From positions 1 to 17,344 of the forward strand of contig CAJBAP010000221.1 of the NCBI GenBank assembly GCA_903950295.1: a stretch of DNA of 17,344 bases, written 5' to 3'. Below are positions 7,694 through 17,344 of the stretch, one piece after another. Under the pieces are notes generated by a model. It saw only the letters and a list, made by a program, of their open reading frames with translations, had not been told where the DNA came from and searched no databases. Origin of the DNA: an uncultured Rhodocyclaceae bacterium. Its GTDB lineage: Bacteria > Pseudomonadota > Gammaproteobacteria > Burkholderiales > Rhodocyclaceae. The position numbers and the translations under genes are program-made. Position 1 is the stretch's first letter. Every line of letters starts with the position of its first letter.

Positions 7694-8371
7694 ATGAAGA
7701 AGCGCTATTTTATTACCGCCACGGGCACCGACCTGGGCAAGACCTGGCTGACGGCCGGCGTGGCAAATGTCTGCCGCGCGCTGGGGGTGCCGGTGCGCGC
7801 CCTCAAGCCGGTGATGAGCGGTTACGACGCGGCCAATCCCGCCGCGAGCGACGCTGGCGTGCTCCTTGGAAAAGTCGGTGGTGGCGTGACGGCAGAAGCG
7901 ATTGCTGCAATCTCCCCCTGGCGCTTCGCCGCGCCGATCGCGCCCGATCTTGCCGCAGCGCGCGAGGGCCGGGCCATCGATTTTGCGCAACTGGTCGGCT
8001 GGTGTCGTGGCGAAATTTCTCGCCATGAGGGGCTCTTGTTGATCGAGGGCATCGGCGGCGTGATGGTGCCGCTGGATGCGCAACACACCGTGCGTGACTG
8101 GATCGCCGCGCGGGAGATGCCGACGCTGCTGGTCACGGGCACGTATCTGGGCGCGCTCTCGCATGCACTGACCGCGCTGGCTGCGCTGCGCGAAGTCGGC
8201 GGCGTACCGCAAATGATCATCGTCAATGAATCGCCGTCCAGCAGCGTCGGGCTGGCCGACACGCTGGCCGCGCTCGCGCCACATACGGGCGGCATTCCGC
8301 TGCTGTCGCTGCGGCGGGATCATGCCGAGGATCTGGCAGGGTTGGCGCAGGAAATGCTCAGACGGCAGTAA
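7694..8371 (+). CDS. bioD: Dethiobiotin synthetase BioD
   Basis: ATP-dependent carboxylation and ring closure of 7,8-diaminopelargonate to dethiobiotin. 225 residues from the ATG at 7694. Visible: the P-loop [10 protein letters not shown] (9-18, Lys16), the substrate lysine in ALKPVMSG (Lys38), and [11 protein letters not shown], the BioD second nucleotide/substrate loop. The start at 7694 is preferred because it is preceded by GGTGG (7687-7691) and leads straight into [13 protein letters not shown]. In-frame ATGs at 7670 and 7685 exist, but the first overlaps the bioA start codon. bioD is the only biotin gene on the plus strand: head-to-head with bioA and tail-to-tail with bioB, whose 3' ends overlap by 14 bp. 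Confidence 0.94.
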   Translation: MKKRYFITATGTDLGKTWLTAGVANVCRALGVPVRALKPVMSGYDAANPAASDAGVLLGKVGGGVTAEAIAAISPWRFAAPIAPDLAAAREGRAIDFAQLVGWCRGEISRHEGLLLIEGIGGVMVPLDAQHTVRDWIAAREMPTLLVTGTYLGALSHALTALAALREVGGVPQMIIVNESPSSSVGLADTLAALAPHTGGIPLLSLRRDHAEDLAGLAQEMLRRQ

Positions 8372-9272
8372 GCCCGAGCCGGGCGAACAGGGCCTCGTCG
8401 CGCCCTGCTTCCGGGTTGTCGGTGGTGAGCAGCTTGTCGCCGTAGAAGATCGAGTTGGCACCGGCGAGAAAGCACAGCGCCTGCAATTCGTCACTCATCT
8501 CCTGACGACCGGCGGACAGGCGAATCCAGGATTTCGGCATGGCGATGCGCGCCACGGCGATGGTGCGCACGAACTCGAAGGGATCAAGTGGCGGTGCGTT
8601 TTCCAGCGGCGTACCGGGAATCGCCACCAAGTGGTTGATTGGCACCGACTCGGGCGGTGGATTCATGGCGGCTAACTGGGCGATCAGCGCGGCGCGAACG
8701 CGGCGGGATTCCCCCATGCCGACGATGCCACCGCAACAAATCTTCATGCCTGCTGCGCGTACCTGGGTCAAGGTGTCGACGCGCGCCTGCTGGCTGTGGG
8801 TGGTGATGACATGGTCGTAGAACTCGGCACTGGTGTCGAGGTTGTGGTTGTAATAGTCGAGGCCCGCAGCGGCGAGCTTTTCCGCCTGGCCCGCGCCCAG
8901 CAGGCCGAGTGTGAGGCAGGTTTCCATGCCCAGATTCTTGACGACGCGCACCATCTCGATGACCTTGTCGAGGTCACCATCCTTCGGCCCACGCCAGGCG
9001 GCACCCATGCAGAAGCGGCTGGCGCCCTTGTCCTTGGCCGCCTTGGCGGCGATCTTCACCTCCTCGAGTTCGAGGAGTTTGCCGCGTTCGAGACCGGTTT
9101 CCTTGTCGCGTCGCGCCGACTGTGAGCAGTAGCCGCAGTCTTCCGAGCAGCCGCCGGTCTTGATCGACAGCAAGGTCGAGCGCTGAATTGCGTTAGGGTT
9201 GAAGTTGGCGCGATGCACTTCCTGGGCGCGGAACATCAGGTCGGCAAGGGGCAGGGCGAAGAGGGATTCCAT
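8358..9272 (-). CDS. bioB: Biotin synthase BioB (radical SAM)
   Basis: Inserts sulfur into dethiobiotin using a [4Fe-4S]/SAM radical cluster and a sacrificial [2Fe-2S] cluster. The radical SAM triad Cys42, Cys46 and Cys49 is visible in [16 protein letters not shown]. The [2Fe-2S] ligands correspond to Cys88 (RFCMGAAW), Cys119 (METCLTLG), Cys179 (KICCGG) and Arg251 (IRLSAGR), with the same spacings as E. coli Cys97, Cys128, Cys188 and Arg260. At 304 residues it is shorter than E. coli BioB (346), mainly at both ends, with all ligands retained. AGGA lies 7 nt before the ATG at 9272. It follows uup on the same strand after 68 bp and converges with bioD, overlapping its 3' end by 14 bp. Confidence 0.96.
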   Translation of the reverse strand: MESLFALPLADLMFRAQEVHRANFNPNAIQRSTLLSIKTGGCSEDCGYCSQSARRDKETGLERGKLLELEEVKIAAKAAKDKGASRFCMGAAWRGPKDGDLDKVIEMVRVVKNLGMETCLTLGLLGAGQAEKLAAAGLDYYNHNLDTSAEFYDHVITTHSQQARVDTLTQVRAAGMKICCGGIVGMGESRRVRAALIAQLAAMNPPPESVPINHLVAIPGTPLENAPPLDPFEFVRTIAVARIAMPKSWIRLSAGRQEMSDELQALCFLAGANSIFYGDKLLTTDNPEAGRDEALFARLGLTAV

Positions 9273-9340
9273 GGATTATCCTGACGCTGTGTGCTGGGGG
9301 CGGGAACGGGGGCGGATCATCGGGGTTATGGGGAGGCTTG

Positions 9341-11266
<1,926 letters not shown>

Positions 11267-11289
11267 GGGGCGGGATTATCGGCGATTAC

Positions 11290-11313
11290 GCCGTCCTGCC
11301 AGCGCCGACTTTT
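11290..11313 (-). repeat. 24-bp interspersed repeat, copy D, intergenic, with hairpin
   Basis: One mismatch to consensus (G to A at repeat position 17). It lies between the nitroreductase gene and uup, 24-47 nt upstream of the uup start. On the plus strand AGCGCCGAC (11301-11309), TTTT, and GTCGGGCGCT (11314-11323) form a GC-rich hairpin with a single bulged C. No T-run follows on the minus strand, so it does not look like a normal terminator for the nitroreductase gene. Confidence 0.85.
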
Positions 11314-11340
11314 GTCGGGCGCTTCAATACCGGTCGATTT

Positions 11341-11925
11341 TTAAACGATCTTGCAGACTTCCTCGAAGCTCGGCCGCGGGCTGCGGGGGAATAATTGAGC
11401 GGCATCGCCGTAGCCGAGATTGCAGATGAAATTGGTCTTGATGTTCGTGCCGGCGAAAAATTCGGCATTGACTTTGTCTGCGTCGAAACCGGACATCGCG
11501 CCGCAGTCGAGGCCGAGTGCGCGTGCAGCGAGCATGAAGTAGGCGCCTTGCAGGCTGCTGTTGCGGAAGGCGGTGGTTTCGATCAGTGCCGCGTTTCCCA
11601 CGAACCAGGATTTGGCGTCGGCGTGGGGAAACAGCTTGGGGAGTTCCTCGTAGAAGGCCATGTCCATGCCGAGAATGGCGGTGACGGGTGCGGTTGCCGT
11701 CTTGGTGCGGTTGCCCTCCATCAGCAGGGGTATGAGGCGCCCCTTGGCTTCCGGCGATTTCACGAAGACCACGCGCAACGGCCAGCAATTAGCGCTGGTC
11801 GGACCCCATTTCATCAGGTCGTGCAGTTCGGTGAGCAGGCTGTCCGCTACAGGCTTGTCTTGCCAGCCGTTGTGGGTGCGGGCGTTGCGAAATAGCTGGT
11901 CGAGGAGAGGGGCGTCGAGTTTCAC
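11341..11925 (-). CDS. rutE: Nitroreductase-family flavoprotein, RutE/malonic-semialdehyde-reductase-like
   Basis: A 194-residue FMN-dependent NAD(P)H oxidoreductase. As I recall the E. coli RutE sequence, the resemblance runs end to end: ARTHNGW (15-21), [13 protein letters not shown] (37-49), [11 protein letters not shown] (78-88), FPHADAKSW (99-107), [11 protein letters not shown] (119-129), [13 protein letters not shown] (136-148), NLGYGD (169-174). RutE reduces malonic semialdehyde in pyrimidine degradation, but no other rut gene is visible, so a generic enal/quinone/nitro reductase role is possible. The GTG at 11925 is preferred: AAGGAA lies 5 nt upstream and the protein then begins as RutE does. 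An in-frame ATG at 12117 would lie inside the neighbouring porin gene. It follows that gene on the same strand after 53 bp. Confidence 0.85.
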   Translation of the reverse strand: MKLDAPLLDQLFRNARTHNGWQDKPVADSLLTELHDLMKWGPTSANCWPLRVVFVKSPEAKGRLIPLLMEGNRTKTATAPVTAILGMDMAFYEELPKLFPHADAKSWFVGNAALIETTAFRNSSLQGAYFMLAARALGLDCGAMSGFDADKVNAEFFAGTNIKTNFICNLGYGDAAQLFPRSPRPSFEEVCKIV

Positions 11926-11978
11926 GGAAGTTCCTTCGTGTGGGGAATAACCGCTAGCTTGCGCCGTCCGGCCAGGTT

Positions 11979-13346
11979 TCAATAAGTGAAGTTGTAATTT
12001 ACCCGCAGGGTGGACTGGCGGTGGCTGGAGGTGATGCCGGTGTTGGGGTTGGTGTCTTCGACACGCGGTGCGTAGGCGAGCGAGGCGGCGAGGGTTGAGG
12101 CCGGGTCGATGCGCCAACCGAAGCCGAAGGTCAGGTGATTCTCGATGATGGCGGGGAAGAGGGGATTCAGCGTGCTGGAGGGCACGGGGTTGCTGGCGAC
12201 GTTGATGCCGGCGCGCAGGGCGAGGTCGGGGGTGTACATGTACTGGCCGCCGAGCATGGATACGGTTTGGTCTTTCCAGTTCTGCGCCATTACCGCCGTC
12301 ATGTCGCCACCACCGTCAGCCTCGAATTTCAGGCTGAAATTCTTCATTGAATCCGACCAGCGAATACGTTTGACGTCACCGACCAGCATCAGCTTGGACG
12401 TTGACTGCCAGGCGAGGCCGAAACCGTAGGTTTCTGGCCACTGGAAGTCGAGTACCTTGATCTTGCCGTTCATCGTGACTGGGCTGGGCGCGCCCACTAC
12501 CCCGATCTGCACGCTGGCGTGACTGGCTTCCAGGTCGGAAATATGTGTCTTGCTGTGCCAGGTGGCGCCGACGGCAAGGGTATCGGAAAGCTTGTAGTGG
12601 ATGCCCAGCTTGCCGGCCCAGCCGGTGCCTTTGGCTTCACCGGAGAAGGCGTTGTCGTCAGAAAAGTCAAAGCGGGCGTAGCTGACGTTTCCCAAGGGAG
12701 CATTCAGCAATGAACCGCTGGCGCTGCCTACGCCGCGAGTGCCAGCAGCCAGCTTGCCGAACGTGGCACCGTCGATGTCCATTTTCAGATCCATCGTTGC
12801 CCAGACGAAATCCAGCTGGGCAGCGAGGGTAAGCGCGTCGCTGGCACGGTAGGCCAGCGGGAACATGACGCGTCCGACGCCGACCTCGGAGCGGATTTCC
12901 TGACCGGACATGGGTGCCGGTGTATTGAGCATCGACATTCCGCCAGCAAAGAGGGATGAACCGCTACCGTATTCGGTGCCCATGCCGCCCTGCGCCAATA
13001 TCGCGGCACCATAGGTCCAATCGCCTTGGCGGCGTATCCAGGAAAGCGTTGGCATGTAGTAGGCATCGCCATCCGAGTCGCGTGCGCCGGCCAGGGGGTG
13101 GTTGGATGAGACCGTGGGCAAGAGCACGGTCAGGCCGAGGCCTACTTCGGCACGCTCGTGCTGACGCATGGCGAGCGTGGCCGGGTTGTTCATCACCGCC
13201 GAATTGCCGGAGTCGTAGGCGAACGAGGCGCCCCCCATGCCGCCCGACTTGGCGCCCCAGGAGTCCATGTTCATGCCATTGGTGGCGTGGGCAGTCAGCG
13301 GTAACAGTAGCAGGGCGGTGAATCCGAGGCGCGATGAGGGGAACAT
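11979..13346 (-). CDS. FadL/OmpP1/TodX-family outer-membrane channel protein
   Basis: A 455-residue outer-membrane beta-barrel of the FadL family, which lets hydrophobic molecules (fatty acids, aromatics) cross the outer membrane. The N-terminus has a signal peptide with a hydrophobic core (about 8-18) and a cleavage site after HA at 20-21. The mature start [19 protein letters not shown] is the family hallmark, followed by [15 protein letters not shown]. The rest shows alternating short strands rich in Gly, Ser, Thr and aromatics, ending VNYNFTY, with a terminal aromatic as expected for BAM recognition. AAGGA is 7 nt before the ATG at 13346. It is divergent from nikR across 112 bp. The substrate cannot be read from the sequence. 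Confidence 0.9.
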   Translation of the reverse strand: MFPSSRLGFTALLLLPLTAHATNGMNMDSWGAKSGGMGGASFAYDSGNSAVMNNPATLAMRQHERAEVGLGLTVLLPTVSSNHPLAGARDSDGDAYYMPTLSWIRRQGDWTYGAAILAQGGMGTEYGSGSSLFAGGMSMLNTPAPMSGQEIRSEVGVGRVMFPLAYRASDALTLAAQLDFVWATMDLKMDIDGATFGKLAAGTRGVGSASGSLLNAPLGNVSYARFDFSDDNAFSGEAKGTGWAGKLGIHYKLSDTLAVGATWHSKTHISDLEASHASVQIGVVGAPSPVTMNGKIKVLDFQWPETYGFGLAWQSTSKLMLVGDVKRIRWSDSMKNFSLKFEADGGGDMTAVMAQNWKDQTVSMLGGQYMYTPDLALRAGINVASNPVPSSTLNPLFPAIIENHLTFGFGWRIDPASTLAASLAYAPRVEDTNPNTGITSSHRQSTLRVNYNFTY

Positions 13347-13410
13347 GAGGGTTTCCTTATTTAGGATGGGGGCGACTATGCCAGAGTCGGCAGCATGGCC
13401 TCATCAATCC

Positions 13411-13439
13411 TGTCGATTCGCCCAGAAAGCTTCTAAAAT
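13411..13439 (+). promoter_or_regulatory. Candidate nikR promoter
   Basis: TAAAAT (13434-13439) is a good -10. TGTCGA (13411-13416), 17 bp upstream, is a weak -35. Transcription would begin near 13446, giving a leader of about 13 nt that contains the GGAGGGG ribosome site. The rest of the 112-bp divergent region shows no recognisable NikR palindrome. Confidence 0.35.
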
Positions 13440-13458
13440 CGGCGCCCGGAGGGGCACT

Positions 13459-13956
13459 ATGGAACGCATTACCATTTCGCTGGACGAGCCGTTGGCGCGT
13501 GAGTTTGACGCGCTGATCGAGCGTCGCGGTTACCGGAATCGCTCGGAGGCGGTGCGCGATCTGTTGCGCGAACATCTCGAAGCGGCGCGGCAGGTCGAAT
13601 CTGCCGGCGGCCACGCTGGTCATTGCGTCGCCAACCTTTCCTACGTTTACAACCATCACGCCCGTGACCTGGCCGAGCGACTCACCGCTTTGCAGCATGG
13701 TCATCACGACCTGACCGTGGCGACAATGCATGCGCACCTCGATCACGACAACTGTCTCGAGAGTGTCATTCTCAAGGGGACGACTGCAGGGGTGCGTGCC
13801 TTCGCCGATACGCTGATGTCCGAGCGCGGGGTGCGTAATGGCCAGCTCAACGTCGTATCGGTCGAGGTGGCCAACAGTGCGCACGACCATGGCTACCGGC
13901 CACGGGGCGGGCAGGGCAAGGCACATGCCCACCTGCACCTGAAGCCGAAAAACTGA
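13459..13956 (+). CDS. nikR: Nickel-responsive transcriptional regulator NikR
   Basis: Ribbon-helix-helix repressor with a C-terminal ACT-like nickel-sensing domain. The N-terminus MERITISLDEPL with RSEAVRDLLREHL (28-40) is the DNA-binding fold. The high-affinity nickel ligands align with E. coli His76, His87, His89 and Cys95 as His80 (QHGHHDL), His91 and His93 (MHAHLDHD) and Cys99 (DNCLE). The start at 13459 is chosen for GGAGGGG (13448-13454) 4 nt upstream and the family N-terminus. At 165 residues it is about 30 longer than E. coli NikR, because of a C-terminal tail with HDH and HAHLH motifs (five His in the last 25 residues) that could bind extra metal (inference). Its stop directly abuts the next ATG (TGAATG). 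No nickel transporter or hydrogenase gene is in the window. Confidence 0.93.
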   Translation: MERITISLDEPLAREFDALIERRGYRNRSEAVRDLLREHLEAARQVESAGGHAGHCVANLSYVYNHHARDLAERLTALQHGHHDLTVATMHAHLDHDNCLESVILKGTTAGVRAFADTLMSERGVRNGQLNVVSVEVANSAHDHGYRPRGGQGKAHAHLHLKPKN

Positions 13957-16437
<2,481 letters not shown>

Positions 16438-16458
16438 GTGCCGCGACCGGCAAGCTCT

Positions 16459-17325
16459 TTATGGCGCAGGCGCAAAAAAAGCGTTCGCATGACGGCTGCG
16501 GGCCTCCATGCGGCCGAACAGGGATTGGATGCTGTCGTTCCACTCGATGCCGAGTGCCTGGCAGGCGGCGCTCGAGATGGCGGTAACGCGGTTTTCGTTG
16601 CGGCCGGCAAGGTCGAGCGCGTTGGAGAGTACTTCGGCAACATGCACCAGCGGCACTAAAGTGTCGCCCAAGGCGGTGTCGGGATTGTGGTGATGGCGGA
16701 TGGCCGCGCAGATGTTCTCCGGCAGCGCCCAGTATTCTGCAAGCCAGGCACCGATGGTGGAGTGATCGACACCGAAGCGTTCGCATTCGGCCGCCTCGAT
16801 GCCGATGGCGTGGGTGAGGGCCTGGCTCCAGGTGGCGCGAAAGGCCTCGGCGTTGAAACGGTAGAGCCAGAGTTGGCCGATATCATGCAGCAGTCCGGCG
16901 ATCAATGCGGCATCTGCCGAGATCGGTGCGGCAATATGCAGGGCCAGTTCCTGGCTGCAGACGCCGACCGCCACGCTGTGCTGCCAGTAAGAGGTCGCCA
17001 TGCTGTCTGGCGCAATCTTGTCGACAAAGTCGCCAATGCTGCTGGTCAAGGTCATTTCGCGCACGCGCCCCATTCCGATCAGCGAGGTGGCCGTGTAGAG
17101 GTCGCGGACGCCCTTCCCCTGTCGTGTTTGCGAGGCCACGTTGGCAAGCGAGAGCACGCGCGCCGCGATGACCGGATCATGCTGGATATGCCCGACCAGG
17201 ATATTCAGGTTGGCATCCGGATCGTCCAGGGTGGCGAGAATTTCGATGACGATGCGCGGGAATCCGTGCAGTGTTGCACTGCGCTCGATCACTTCTTCGC
17301 GGGTGAGCGGGGTCGTTGTCATCAT
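16459..17325 (-). CDS. HDOD-domain signalling protein
   Basis: A 288-residue soluble protein made almost wholly of an HDOD domain, a family related to HD hydrolases and common in bacterial signalling and stress regulation. Visible: HGFPRIVIEIL (20-30), the HDOD-type start; IQHDPVIAARVLSLAN (47-62); SLIGMGRVREMTL (81-93); WQHSVAVG with His116; and AGLLHDIGQLWLYR (143-156) with His147-Asp148. The presence of His116 and His147-Asp148 means hydrolase activity cannot be excluded, though most HDOD proteins have no known catalysis. There is no GGDEF, EAL or receiver domain. The ATG at 17325 has GGAG 3 nt upstream; the adjacent ATG at 17322 has a better 6-nt spacing. It converges on the hybrid kinase gene with a 21-bp gap. 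Confidence 0.88.
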   Translation of the reverse strand: MMTTTPLTREEVIERSATLHGFPRIVIEILATLDDPDANLNILVGHIQHDPVIAARVLSLANVASQTRQGKGVRDLYTATSLIGMGRVREMTLTSSIGDFVDKIAPDSMATSYWQHSVAVGVCSQELALHIAAPISADAALIAGLLHDIGQLWLYRFNAEAFRATWSQALTHAIGIEAAECERFGVDHSTIGAWLAEYWALPENICAAIRHHHNPDTALGDTLVPLVHVAEVLSNALDLAGRNENRVTAISSAACQALGIEWNDSIQSLFGRMEARSRHANAFFAPAP

Positions 17326-17344
17326 GCGCTCCGGTAGGCCAGTA

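Noticed and set aside
7870..7893. A possible sixth copy of the 24-bp repeat in bioD (about 21 of 24 positions)
   Set aside because: Three mismatches, no extra length apparent compared with BioD homologues as I recall them, and a G-rich coding stretch (KVGGGV) could give it by chance.
6784..8028. A 414-codon open frame on the plus strand opposite bioA and running into bioD
   Set aside because: It overlaps bioA antisense and bioD in another frame. Both real genes have full catalytic motifs, while this frame has none.
11926..12117. N-terminal extension of the nitroreductase to an ATG at 12117
   Set aside because: The extension lies within the porin's coding DNA, is Arg/His/Pro-rich and matches nothing, while the GTG at 11925 has a good ribosome site and gives a RutE-like N-terminus.

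Overview
The window is gene-dense, high-GC DNA from the chromosome of a Gram-negative bacterium. Several things suggest a betaproteobacterium, possibly Rhodocyclales: a class II (B12-dependent) ribonucleotide reductase, a complete biotin gene set with a BioC/BioH route, a FadL-type outer-membrane channel, NikR, and HD/HDOD signalling proteins. The lineage is inferred from gene content, not from an alignment.

Layout. 1-2532 (-) holds most of nrdJ; its 3' end lies beyond the left edge. 2533-2836 is the only long gap. It carries a convincing nrdJ promoter with a NrdR-like box lying in the -35/-10 spacer and a second, weaker box 31 bp away. 2837-3790 (+) is an HD-domain phosphohydrolase. 3815-9272 is a biotin cluster. 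bioA-bioF-bioH-like-bioC are read on the minus strand with overlapping ends. bioD is on the plus strand, head-to-head with bioA (22 nt between start codons) and tail-to-tail with bioB (14 bp overlap). bioB is on the minus strand. 9341-13346 (-) holds uup (ABC-F ATPase), a RutE-like nitroreductase and a FadL/OmpP1-family porin. 13459-16437 (+) is nikR followed with zero spacing by a CHASE-domain hybrid histidine kinase that also has REC and HPt domains. 16459-17325 (-) is an HDOD protein.

How the genes work together. BioC and the BioH-like esterase would make pimeloyl-ACP by methyl masking and unmasking. BioF, BioA, BioD and BioB would then complete biotin. NrdJ would make deoxyribonucleotides under NrdR control. 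nikR and the hybrid kinase look translationally coupled. The other genes have no evident shared pathway.

The least expected signal is a 24-bp interspersed repeat with the core AAAGTCGGCGCTGGCGGG. It occurs five times in about 11 kb, in both orientations, each copy with at most one mismatch to the consensus. Four copies lie inside unrelated genes (bioH-like, bioF, uup, hybrid kinase) and are read in four different ways, each in a region that looks like a linker or poorly conserved. The fifth is intergenic and forms a hairpin. This points to a DNA-level element, mobile or functional, that tolerates or is tolerated within coding sequence. I do not recognise it as a described family.
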